From: Nocardioides sp. R-C-SC26
Lineage (GTDB): Bacteria > Actinomycetota > Actinomycetes > Propionibacteriales > Nocardioidaceae
Assembly (NCBI RefSeq): GCF_021246465.1
Contig: NZ_JAHRHK010000001.1
Location: 98,050-162,049, forward strand
Length of the DNA: 64,000 bases
Reading direction: 5' to 3'
Position 1 is the first letter of the stretch; each line of letters begins with the position of its first letter. A program made the position numbers and the translations under genes. Positions 38,984 through 51,072 of the stretch are shown piece after piece. Under the pieces are notes generated by a model. The model was not told the DNA's origin, did not search any database, and worked only from the letters and a program-made list of their open reading frames with translations.

Positions 38984-40014
38984 CCATCGACGCGTTGTCC
39001 ACCGCCTGGGCCCAGGCGCTCGTCCCCCTCTCGATCCCGAGCCCGAGCAACGGCGTCTGGCATCTGGGTCCGCTGCCGATCCGTGGCTATGCCCTCTGCA
39101 TCATCGCCGGCATCGTCGCCGCGATCTGGATCGGTGAGAGGCGGTGGGTGGCGCGTGGCGGCACCAAGGGCGAGGTCACCGACCTCGCGATCTGGGCCGT
39201 GCCGTTCGGCATCGTCGGCGCGCGGCTCTACCACGTCGCCACCGACTCCGGGCGCTACTTCGGTGACGGCAACGATCCGGTCACCGCGCTCTATGTGTGG
39301 AACGGCGGACTCGGCATCTGGGGTGGCGTGGCCCTCGGCGCCGTCGGCATCTGGATCGGGGCTCGCCGCATGGGCATCCGACTCGCTCCGATGCTCGATG
39401 CGCTCGCGCCCGGCGTCCTGGTGGCGCAGGCGATCGGCCGGTGGGGCAACTGGTTCAACCAGGAGCTCTTCGGCCGCGAGACCGACCTGCCGTGGGGCCT
39501 GGAGATCGATCCGTCGAAGTGGCCTGACGGGTTCGTCCCCTCGGGGGCCGGGGAGATCCTCTTCCACCCCACCTTCCTCTACGAGTTCGGCTGGAACCTC
39601 GCGGCGTTCGCCCTGGTCATCTGGGCCGATCGCCGCTTCCGGCTCGGCCACGGCCGCGTGATGGCGCTCTACGTCATGGCCTACACCATGGGCCGCGGGT
39701 GGATCGAGGACCTGCGTATCGACACCGTCGAGCTCGACGACGTCGGCGGGCTGCGGTTCAACGTGTGGACCTCGATCGTGCTGTTCGTCGTGGCCGCCGT
39801 GTACTTCGCGTGGTCCTCGCGACGGCATCCCGGTCGCGAGGACGATGTCTACGTGGCGAGGCGCGCAGCGGACGCGGACGCGATCGGAACCGAGGGCGCC
39901 GACGTCGACGGGCGCTCCTCCGACACGTCGGCCTCCGACGGCGCAGCCACCGACTCCACGACCGGGAACGAAGCGGGAACCGGTCAGGGCGAGGGGACCC
40001 CCGTCGAACGTTGA
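38980..40014 (+). CDS. lgt: prolipoprotein diacylglyceryl transferase
   Basis: Polytopic membrane enzyme that adds diacylglycerol to the lipobox cysteine. The 344-residue protein has the family motifs GARLYHV, NGGLGIWGG, and the core GRWGNWFNQELFG followed by FHPTFLYE. After the last helix comes a hydrophilic Asp/Ser/Thr/Glu-rich tail (about 285-344) typical of actinobacterial Lgt. GTG 38980 overlaps the previous stop. A 200-base gap with no gene follows. Confidence 0.95.
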   Translation: MTIDALSTAWAQALVPLSIPSPSNGVWHLGPLPIRGYALCIIAGIVAAIWIGERRWVARGGTKGEVTDLAIWAVPFGIVGARLYHVATDSGRYFGDGNDPVTALYVWNGGLGIWGGVALGAVGIWIGARRMGIRLAPMLDALAPGVLVAQAIGRWGNWFNQELFGRETDLPWGLEIDPSKWPDGFVPSGAGEILFHPTFLYEFGWNLAAFALVIWADRRFRLGHGRVMALYVMAYTMGRGWIEDLRIDTVELDDVGGLRFNVWTSIVLFVVAAVYFAWSSRRHPGREDDVYVARRAADADAIGTEGADVDGRSSDTSASDGAATDSTTGNEAGTGQGEGTPVER

Positions 40015-40076
40015 GCGCCTCGGGGCTCGGCGATCTCTCGGGTGGAACTGGTGCGCACGCCCATGTAACCCGGTGG

Positions 40077-40082
40077 TAATCT
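40077..40082 (+). promoter_or_regulatory. candidate -10 element for gltBD
   Basis: TAATCT within GGTGGTAATCTG, 134 bases before the chosen gltB start. It is the most AT-rich hexamer in the 40015-40215 gap. No convincing -35 box; otherwise this gap holds nothing recognised. Confidence 0.35.
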
Positions 40083-40215
40083 GAGCGCTCCGCCGCGTGG
40101 GCCAATGTCGTCCCTGCGACCCACTGTTGCCGCACCCCCGACGTCCGAGACCGACGGTCCCCGCCGATACCGGACGAGCGAGGCCGCTGCACCCGACGCC
40201 GACGGGAGAACTCCT

Positions 40216-44776
<4,561 letters not shown>

Positions 44777-44784
<8 letters not shown>

Positions 44785-44875
44785 GTTCTCCGGGCACACC
44801 GTGCGCGACGTCGACCTGCGTTCCCACCGCGGCCCGTGCCGCTCGTCTGAGAAGGGGGCTGTTCACCATGGCTGA
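44777..44875 (+). CDS. possible 32-codon ORF bridging gltB and gltD
   Basis: ATG 44777 overlaps the end of gltB and the frame closes at TGA 44873-44875, inside the start of gltD. The product would begin [15 protein letters not shown]. Its start context ATGGCTGA is the same as that of gltD. It may only serve translational coupling, or be chance; no family is recognised. Confidence 0.3.
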
Positions 44876-46337
44876 CCCGAAGGGCTTCTTGAAGAACGAC
44901 CGCGAGGTCGCCACCCGCCGCCCCGTCGACGAGCGGGTGCGCGACTGGGACGAGGTGTACCCCGACGGGATCGGTCGGGCGCTCCTTCCGATCATCAACA
45001 CCCAGGCCAGCCGCTGCATGGACTGCGGCATCCCGTTCTGCCACCAGGGCTGCCCCCTGGGCAACATCATCCCGGAGTGGAACGACCTGGTCTGGCGTGA
45101 CGACTGGGAGGGTGCCAGCGAGCGGCTGCACGCGACGAACAACTTCCCGGAGTTCACCGGCCGCCTGTGCCCGGCTCCGTGCGAGACGGCCTGCGTGCTG
45201 GGGATCAACCAGAACCCGGTGACGATCAAGAACGTCGAGGTCTCGATCATCGACAAGGCGTGGGAGTCCGGCTTCGTGCGGCCCCAGGCGCCCGAGTGGC
45301 TCTCGGGCCGCACGGTCGCGGTCGTCGGGTCGGGGCCTGCGGGCCTGGCGGCTGCTCAGCAGCTCACGCGCGCCGGTCACACGGTGGCGGTCTACGAGCG
45401 TGCCGACAAGGTCGGCGGGCTGCTGCGCTACGGCATCCCCGAGTTCAAGATGGAGAAGAAGCACCTCGACCGTCGTCTCGCGCAGATGAAGCGCGAGGGC
45501 ACGGTGTTCCGCACGGGTGTCGAGGTCGGCGAGGGGAACCTGACGGGGGAGAGGCTCCGTGAGCGCTACGACGCCGTCGTCCTGGCCATCGGAGCGACGC
45601 AGGCGCGGGATCTGCCCGTTCCCGGTCGTGAGCTCGCCGGCATCCACCAGGCCATGGAGTTCCTGCCTCAGGCCAACCGGGCTGCGGTGGGCGAGCAGGT
45701 CGAGGGTCAGATCATGGCCACCGACAAGCACGTCGTCATCATCGGCGGCGGCGACACCGGCGCCGACTGCCTGGGCACCTCGATCCGCCACGGCGCGGCC
45801 TCGATCACGCAGCTGGAGATCATGCCCCAGCCGACCGAGTCGCGGCCCGATGGCCAGCCGTGGCCGACCTACCCGATGATCTTCCGGGTCTCCTCCGCGC
45901 ACGAGGAGGGCGGCGAGCGCGTCTACGCCGTCTCCACCCAGGAGTTCCTCGGCGACGACGCCGGCAACGTGCGCGCGCTGCGGATCGTCGACGTCGTGTT
46001 CGAGGACGGCAAGCTCACCGAGATCGAGGGCTCCGAGCGTGAGATCCCGGCCGACCTGGTGCTGTTCGCGATGGGCTTCACCGGCCCCGAGCAACCCGGC
46101 CTGGTCGAGCAGCTCGGCGTGGACCTCGACGAACGTGGCAACGTCGCCCGCGACAACGACTACATGACCTCGGTCTCGGGCGTATTCTCCGCCGGCGACT
46201 GCGGTCGTGGCCAGTCGCTCATCGTCTGGGCGATCGCCGAGGGCCGTGCCGCAGCGGCTGCCGTCGACACCTTCCTGACCGGCTCGACGGCCCTCCCGGC
46301 CCCGATCCCGCCCACCGCGCGCCCCCTCGTCGTCTGA
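44868..46337 (+). CDS. gltD: glutamate synthase, small subunit
   Basis: FAD/NADPH subunit that passes electrons to GltB. The 489-residue protein has the N-terminal 4Fe-4S cysteines (CMDCGIPFCHQGCPLGN and CPAPCETAC), the FAD motif [13 protein letters not shown], the NADPH motif IIGGGDTGADC and the C-terminal FSAGDCGRGQSLIVWAIAEGR. GAAGGGGG precedes the ATG. A 12-bp hairpin terminator follows its stop. Confidence 0.98.
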   Translation: MADPKGFLKNDREVATRRPVDERVRDWDEVYPDGIGRALLPIINTQASRCMDCGIPFCHQGCPLGNIIPEWNDLVWRDDWEGASERLHATNNFPEFTGRLCPAPCETACVLGINQNPVTIKNVEVSIIDKAWESGFVRPQAPEWLSGRTVAVVGSGPAGLAAAQQLTRAGHTVAVYERADKVGGLLRYGIPEFKMEKKHLDRRLAQMKREGTVFRTGVEVGEGNLTGERLRERYDAVVLAIGATQARDLPVPGRELAGIHQAMEFLPQANRAAVGEQVEGQIMATDKHVVIIGGGDTGADCLGTSIRHGAASITQLEIMPQPTESRPDGQPWPTYPMIFRVSSAHEEGGERVYAVSTQEFLGDDAGNVRALRIVDVVFEDGKLTEIEGSEREIPADLVLFAMGFTGPEQPGLVEQLGVDLDERGNVARDNDYMTSVSGVFSAGDCGRGQSLIVWAIAEGRAAAAAVDTFLTGSTALPAPIPPTARPLVV

Positions 46338-46343
46338 GCTGCG

Positions 46344-46373
46344 TTGACCCGTCTTTATCTGAAGACGGGTCAA
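46344..46373 (+). terminator. terminator after gltD
   Basis: Perfect 12-bp stem TTGACCCGTCTT / AAGACGGGTCAA with a 6-base loop, starting 7 bases after the gltD stop. A weaker 7-bp hairpin (46384-46407) follows before the pyk promoter. Confidence 0.8.
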
Positions 46374-46439
46374 CGTACGTTCACCCATCGACCCGTCCTC
46401 CGATGGGGGCAGGTCACCTTGGAACGATCCAACGGCCGC

Positions 46440-46445
46440 TAGGAT
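46440..46445 (+). promoter_or_regulatory. -10 element of pyk
   Basis: TAGGAT, 6 bases before GTG 46452, with TTGGAA at 46419-46424 as a possible -35 (15-base spacer). Spacing implies a leaderless transcript. Confidence 0.6.
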
Positions 46446-46451
46446 GGTGCC

Positions 46452-47912
46452 GTGCGAAGAGCAAAGATCGTGTGCACGTTGGGGCCGGCCACCAGCGGTG
46501 AACGCCGGATCCGTGAACTCGTCTACGCGGGGATGGACGTCGCGCGCCTGAACATGAGCCACGGCTCGCACGCCGATCATGCCGAGTCCTACCGGCTGGT
46601 CCGGGAGGCGGCGGACGCCTCGGGGCACGGGGTCGGGATCTTCGCTGACCTCCAGGGGCCCAAGATCCGACTGGCCCGCTTCGCCGAGGGGCACGCCGTC
46701 CTGCGGCGCGGTCAGCGGTGGACGATCACCACCCGCGACGTCCCCGGTGACGGCGAGATCGCAGGCACCACCTACGGCGGCCTGCCGGGGGACGTGAAGG
46801 CCGGCGACCCGATCCTGATCGACGACGGGAAGGTGCGTCTGCGCGTCGTCTCGGTCGGCGATACCGATGTCGAGACCGAGGTCCTCGTCGGAGGCCCGGT
46901 CAGCAACAACAAGGGCATCAACCTGCCCGGCGTCGCGGTCTCCGTGCCGGCGCTGTCGGGCAAGGACGAGGCCGACCTGCGGTTCGCCCTCAGCCTGAGC
47001 GTCGACTTCATCGCGCTGAGCTTCGTGCGCAACGCCGAGGACGCCGAGGACGTACGGCGGATCATGCGCGAGGAGGGCGTCATGCTTCCCGTGATCGCGA
47101 AGATCGAGAAGCCGCAGGCCATCGCCAACCTCGACGAGGTGATCGCCGCCTTCGACGGGTTCATGGTCGCCCGCGGCGACCTGGGCGTGGAGTGCCCGCT
47201 GGAGGATGTGCCCTTCCTGCAGAAGCAGGTCATCGAGAAGGCCCGCCTCAACGCCAAGCCGGTCATCGTGGCGACCCAGATGCTGGAGTCGATGATCACC
47301 AACCCGGCGCCCACCCGTGCCGAGGCGAGCGACGTCGCCAACGCCGTCCTGGACGGTGCCGACGCGGTCATGCTCTCGGGAGAGACCAGCGTCGGCGACC
47401 ACCCGATCCACGCGGTCGAGACGATGGCCCGGATCATCGCCGCCACCGAGCGGCACGCCATGGAGCCCGCGGACTTCGGCGACTTCGAGCAGATCGAGTG
47501 GGACCCCCACACCCGCGGCGGCGTGATCTGCAAGGCGGCGGAGGAGGTCGCCACGCGCGTGGACGCCAAGTACGTGGTGGCGTTCACCCAGAGCGGCGAC
47601 TCGGCGCGCCGTCTGTCCCGCCTGCGCGGCTCGGTACCGGTGCTCGCGTTCACGCCGGAGAACCGGGTCCGGTCGCAGCTCTCGCTCTCCTGGGGTGTGG
47701 AGACCTTCCGGACCGTCCCGGTGCAGCACACCGACGAGATGGTGCGCCAGGTCGACGAGCAGCTGCTCGCCATCGGCCGCGTGCAGGAGGGCGACCTCGT
47801 GGTGATCGTCGCGGGCAGTCCGCCGGGCATCCCGGGGTCGACCAACGCGCTGCGCATCCACCGGATGGGCGACGCGATCAACGAGGTCGCACCGGCCTAT
47901 CGCCGCTCGTAG
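46452..47912 (+). CDS. pyk: pyruvate kinase
   Basis: Glycolytic enzyme converting phosphoenolpyruvate and ADP to pyruvate and ATP. The 486-residue protein has the N-terminal RRAKIVCTLGPAT, RLNMSHG, the active-site region VIAKIEKPQAIANLDEV with the catalytic Lys, MVARGDLGVE for metal binding, and ATQMLESM. A C-terminal allosteric domain begins near residue 355. GTG 46452 follows its -10 closely. Standard length. Confidence 0.98.
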   Translation: MRRAKIVCTLGPATSGERRIRELVYAGMDVARLNMSHGSHADHAESYRLVREAADASGHGVGIFADLQGPKIRLARFAEGHAVLRRGQRWTITTRDVPGDGEIAGTTYGGLPGDVKAGDPILIDDGKVRLRVVSVGDTDVETEVLVGGPVSNNKGINLPGVAVSVPALSGKDEADLRFALSLSVDFIALSFVRNAEDAEDVRRIMREEGVMLPVIAKIEKPQAIANLDEVIAAFDGFMVARGDLGVECPLEDVPFLQKQVIEKARLNAKPVIVATQMLESMITNPAPTRAEASDVANAVLDGADAVMLSGETSVGDHPIHAVETMARIIAATERHAMEPADFGDFEQIEWDPHTRGGVICKAAEEVATRVDAKYVVAFTQSGDSARRLSRLRGSVPVLAFTPENRVRSQLSLSWGVETFRTVPVQHTDEMVRQVDEQLLAIGRVQEGDLVVIVAGSPPGIPGSTNALRIHRMGDAINEVAPAYRRS

Positions 47913-47928
47913 GCAGAGCGGCGTCGGA

Positions 47929-48675
47929 CTAGCGCTTCGGGCCGATCAGCTCGTCGAGCCGGGCCACCGCTGCCCGGCGCGAGACGCTCACATGCACCGG
48001 GCTGCTCCGGCGCCATGGCACCTCCAGCAGGTCGAGCGCCCAGCACATCAGATCGCGGATGTCGGCGCTCCGATTGCTGAACTGCCACCGCGGATAGTCG
48101 TAGCGACGCCGCTCGCCCTCCACGACGCGGGTCGCCCAATTGCGGACCCGGGAGCCGTCGGAGTGCATCAGTCCGCGGACGAAGTCGGCCGGATACGTCG
48201 TCACGATGGCGCGCTGCCACTCCTCGAGGACGATCGCACGGCTGTGTTTGGGGCCCGGCCCGTGCTGGGGGAACAGGCATGGCCAGTGCTTCCAAAGGCT
48301 GGTGACGTCGCGACAACCTGGGCGATGGACCTGATAGACCTTGCCCGCCGCGCGAACGCCGCGCAGTGAGTCGACAACGTCCGCGATGATGCCGGGCCAG
48401 CGGTCGTCGCAGGTGATGCGCAGCGAGAAGTAGCGCGGATGCTTCGAGAGATGCCCGTCGCCGAGGTAGTACCCGAGCAGAGCGGCGTACGCGTCCGGCC
48501 GGGTCGCGCCGGAGGAGCAGCGGGGGCACTGATCGGCCGCGGAGGGCGCGCTCTCGTCGACGTGCCACGCGCGCAAGGTAGATCGAGCGACACCGAGTGC
48601 GGTGCTGATCTCACTCCACGTTGCCCCACCGCGGTGCAAGCGCTCCGCGCGGTGCCGCATCTCGATGCTGTGCAT
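47929..48675 (-). CDS. helix-turn-helix protein with LAGLIDADG endonuclease-like domain
   Basis: A 248-residue protein with an N-terminal HTH (about 18-37, ATWSEISTALGVARSTLRAW), a CPRC pair (C50, C53) that may bind metal, and two LAGLIDADG-type motifs: ALLGYYLGDG (65-74, acidic D73) and FVRGLMHSDG (165-174, acidic D173), each followed by the expected strand-rich half; RSADIRDLM fits the family's later helix. No intein or intron host is seen, so it is free-standing. It lies on the minus strand just downstream of a tRNA and converges on pyk with a 16-base gap. It could be a homing endonuclease or a domesticated DNA-binding regulator. Confidence 0.8.
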   Translation of the reverse strand: MHSIEMRHRAERLHRGGATWSEISTALGVARSTLRAWHVDESAPSAADQCPRCSSGATRPDAYAALLGYYLGDGHLSKHPRYFSLRITCDDRWPGIIADVVDSLRGVRAAGKVYQVHRPGCRDVTSLWKHWPCLFPQHGPGPKHSRAIVLEEWQRAIVTTYPADFVRGLMHSDGSRVRNWATRVVEGERRRYDYPRWQFSNRSADIRDLMCWALDLLEVPWRRSSPVHVSVSRRAAVARLDELIGPKR

Positions 48676-48732
48676 CGTCCGATCGTTGCGGTGAACACCG
48701 ACAGTTGGAGGTTGTCGTCCACAGCACTGTCG

Positions 48733-48805
48733 TGCCCCGGGTGAGATTCGAACTCACACTGAATGGTGTTTGAGACCATCGCCTCTGCCGTTGGGCTACC
48801 GGGGC
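48733..48805 (-). tRNA. tRNA with anticodon CAA (Leu codon UUG), class I body
   Basis: Seventy-three bases fold as a cloverleaf on the minus strand: acceptor GCCCCGG/CCGGGGC with discriminator A, D-arm closed by GCC/GGC with a bulge, anticodon stem ATGGT/ACCAT around loop CTCAAAC, T-arm GTGAG-TTCGAAT-CTCAC. Position 33 is U and the anticodon is CAA, which reads the leucine codon UUG. The variable region is only five bases (TCAGT), unlike normal leucine tRNAs with a long arm. CCA is not encoded. Confidence 0.85.
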
Positions 48806-48891
48806 GGCGCACCGACCTTAGTGCAACGCTGGTTCGGCGGTGATGTCGGCCACGAGCTTCCGCTTCGGGGACGGTGGCCGTGCGGTGACAC

Positions 48892-48897
48892 TACGCT
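48892..48897 (+). promoter_or_regulatory. -10 element of the ANTAR regulator gene
   Basis: TACGCT, 6 bases before GTG 48904, again fitting a leaderless transcript. The 98-base gap to the divergent tRNA holds no other recognisable element. Confidence 0.5.
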
Positions 48898-48903
48898 GGG
48901 CCC

Positions 48904-49518
48904 GTGACCACCGCATCCGAGGCGTCGAAGAGCAGTGCCCCCACGGTCGTCATCGCCGAGGACGAGACACTGATCCGGATGGATCTCGCCGAGATGCTGA
49001 CCGACGAGGGCTACGCGGTAGTCGGCCAGGCGGGCGACGGCGCCAAGGCGATCGAGCTCGCCGAGGAGCTGCGACCCGACCTGGTGATCCTCGACGTCAA
49101 GATGCCGGTCCTCGACGGGATCGCGGCCGCCGAGGCGATCGCGAGCAAGCGGATCGCCCCCGTCGTGATCCTCACCGCCTTCAGCCAGCGCGATCTCGTC
49201 GAGCGTGCCCGTGACGCCGGGGCGATGGCCTACCTGGTCAAGCCGTTCACCCAGTCCGACCTCGTGCCGGCCGTCGAGATGGCGATGAGCCGCTTCGCCG
49301 AGCTCACCCAGCTCGAGGCCGAGGTCGGCGATCTCCAAGAGCGGTTGGAGACACGCAAGTCGGTCGACCGTGCCAAGGGCATCCTGCAGAGCCAACTCGG
49401 TCTCACCGAGCCCGAGTCGTTCCGCTGGATCCAGAAGACGGCGATGGATCTGCGCCTGTCGATGCGTCAGGTCGCCGAGGGCGTCGTCGAGCACGGAGTC
49501 GCGGGACTCTCGTCCTGA
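48904..49518 (+). CDS. pdtaR: ANTAR-domain response regulator (PdtaR-type)
   Basis: Receiver domain plus RNA-binding ANTAR domain, which acts by antitermination on target mRNAs when phosphorylated. The 204-residue protein has the acidic pair E19-D20 in VVIAEDET, the phosphoacceptor D64 in VILDVKMPVLDG, ILTAFSQ, and YLVKPF; after a coiled-coil linker (about 130-150) the ANTAR helices follow (KSVDRAKGILQSQLGLTEPESFRWIQKTAMDLRLSM). The location beside pyk and near polA matches M. tuberculosis PdtaR. The cognate kinase is not in this window. Confidence 0.93.
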   Translation: MTTASEASKSSAPTVVIAEDETLIRMDLAEMLTDEGYAVVGQAGDGAKAIELAEELRPDLVILDVKMPVLDGIAAAEAIASKRIAPVVILTAFSQRDLVERARDAGAMAYLVKPFTQSDLVPAVEMAMSRFAELTQLEAEVGDLQERLETRKSVDRAKGILQSQLGLTEPESFRWIQKTAMDLRLSMRQVAEGVVEHGVAGLSS

Positions 49519-49607
49519 TCGACACGCAACCGTTACCGGTTCGGCCCGTCAACCGCGGGACGGAGATTGCGCAAGTGGTTATTCTCCTCCGACGACCCGG
49601 GTGAGAT

Positions 49608-49633
49608 GTTCGTCGAACGTCGACCCGACGAAC
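49608..49633 (+). promoter_or_regulatory. inverted repeat abutting the livH ribosome site
   Basis: GTTCGTCG (49608-49615) and CGACGAAC (49626-49633) form a perfect 8-bp inverted repeat with a 10-base loop, ending directly before the GGAGGAG ribosome site (49634-49640). TATTCT at 49580-49585 may be the -10. The dyad may be an operator or an RNA hairpin that tunes translation. Confidence 0.45.
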
Positions 49634-49642
49634 GGAGGAGCC

Positions 49643-50983
49643 TTGGCGAGACGCCTCAGAGTGATGGTGCTGCTCGCAGCCATCGCCTACGTGCTGCTGT
49701 CGCCGGTGAGCGCGGCCCATGCCGACGAGACCGAGCCCCCAGCGCCGACCGAGAGTTCATCGCCCGCGCCCGCGGCGGAACCACCGCCCGACGGGCAGCC
49801 CTACATCAGGGTGGCGCTCAAGGACGCCGAGACCGACGCCCCGGTGACGGGAGTGACGCTGACGGTCTTCGACAAGGCCGACGACGCCGAGATCGGCGCA
49901 TCGGTCACCGACGCCGAGGGCGTGATGATCGTCCCGATCCCCGGCAACGGCGTGTATCGCGTGGTCCTGGACGAGGACACCCTGCCTGACGGCATCGAGC
50001 TCAGCTCGCAGACGAGCAACGAGATCGAGATCACCGCCCGGTTCGAGGTCAACCCCGGGCTCTTCCCGATCGGCGTCCAGGACGTCGTGACCACGCCGTT
50101 CGCCGAACGGCTCTCGGGGAGCCTGGTCTCGGGGGTGAAGTTCGGCCTCCTCGTCGCGCTCGCGGCGCTGGGACTCTCCTTGATCTTCGGCACCACGGGA
50201 TTGACGAACTTCGCGCACGGCGAGCTCATCACGTTCGGCGCGATGGTCACCTATGCCGTCAACGTCGGGATCGGGCTGCCGGTGGTGCTCTCGGGCATCG
50301 TGGCGGTCCTGGTCTCAGCGCTCTTCGGGTGGGCGCAGGATCGCGGACTGTGGAGGCCGCTGCGCAAGCGCGGCACGGGTCTGATCGCGATGATGATCGT
50401 CTCGATCGGTCTGGGCCTGCTGCTGCGCAACCTCTACCAGTACCTGATCGGCAGCTCGCGCAAGTCGCTCAGCCAGTACGTGAGCCAGGGCCGACACGAC
50501 TTCGGCATCGTCAAGCTCGCCGACAAGGAGATCGCGATCATCGTGATCGCCACCGTCACCATCGTGGTGACGTGTGTGGTGCTGATGAAGACCCGACTCG
50601 GCAAGTCGATGCGCGCGGTGTCGGACAACCCCGCACTCGCGGCCTCCTCGGGCATGCAGGTCGATCGCGTCATCAGCGCCGTGTGGATCCTCGGCACCGC
50701 GCTCACCGGTCTGGCCGGCGTGCTGCTCGCGGTGAACAGCCAGATCAACTTCCTGATGGGCTTCAAGCTGCTGCTGCTGGTCTTCGCGGCCGTCACGCTG
50801 GGCGGCCTCGGCACGATCTGGGGCGCGCTCTTCGGCTCGATGGTGATCGGCATCATGGTCGAGGTCGGGCCGCTGTTCGGCGTGCCCAGCTCGATCAAGG
50901 AGGTCGGCGCGCTGGTGGTCCTCATCCTGGTGCTGCTGATCCGTCCGCAAGGCATTCTCGGACGACGGGAGCGGATCGGATGA
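49643..50983 (+). CDS. livH: branched-chain amino-acid ABC permease LivH with extracytoplasmic N-terminal domain
   Basis: Integral membrane permease of the high-affinity branched-chain amino-acid or related transporter. TTG 49643 follows GGAGGAG. The 446-residue product has a signal peptide (about 1-27, ending AAHA), a Pro/Ser/Glu linker (30-50), a beta-rich domain of about 80 residues (52-135, with VTGVTLTVFDKADDAEIGAS) resembling carboxypeptidase-regulatory or Cna-B folds, and a normal LivH core from about 155 with GLTNFAHGEL. The extra domain is outside the membrane and could contact the binding protein or cell wall. ATG 49664 would lack a ribosome site. Confidence 0.9.
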   Translation: MARRLRVMVLLAAIAYVLLSPVSAAHADETEPPAPTESSSPAPAAEPPPDGQPYIRVALKDAETDAPVTGVTLTVFDKADDAEIGASVTDAEGVMIVPIPGNGVYRVVLDEDTLPDGIELSSQTSNEIEITARFEVNPGLFPIGVQDVVTTPFAERLSGSLVSGVKFGLLVALAALGLSLIFGTTGLTNFAHGELITFGAMVTYAVNVGIGLPVVLSGIVAVLVSALFGWAQDRGLWRPLRKRGTGLIAMMIVSIGLGLLLRNLYQYLIGSSRKSLSQYVSQGRHDFGIVKLADKEIAIIVIATVTIVVTCVVLMKTRLGKSMRAVSDNPALAASSGMQVDRVISAVWILGTALTGLAGVLLAVNSQINFLMGFKLLLLVFAAVTLGGLGTIWGALFGSMVIGIMVEVGPLFGVPSSIKEVGALVVLILVLLIRPQGILGRRERIG

Positions 50984-51072
50984 CGACGCACACCAGGCAC
51001 CGCGCACCGTCGCCATCGACGTCCCCCGTGGACGACTTCATCACCGCCCGCATCGAACGGAGCGACGCATGA
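50980..51072 (+). CDS. 30-codon ORF coupled between livH and livM
   Basis: ATG 50980 overlaps the livH stop (ATGA) and its own TGA at 51070-51072 overlaps the livM ATG (ATGA). The 30-residue product starts MTTHTRHRAPSP and ends VDDFITARIERSDA, a short charged helix. The double overlap suggests real translation, either as a micropeptide or to keep livM coupled to livH. No family is recognised. Confidence 0.5.
   Translation: MTTHTRHRAPSPSTSPVDDFITARIERSDA

Noticed and set aside
40015..40215. Possible riboswitch before gltB
   Set aside because: No conserved riboswitch core or strong alternating hairpins could be recognised in the 200-base gap.
46384..46407. Second terminator between gltD and pyk
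   Set aside because: Only a 7-bp stem with a 10-base loop and it lies next to the pyk promoter; it may be chance.
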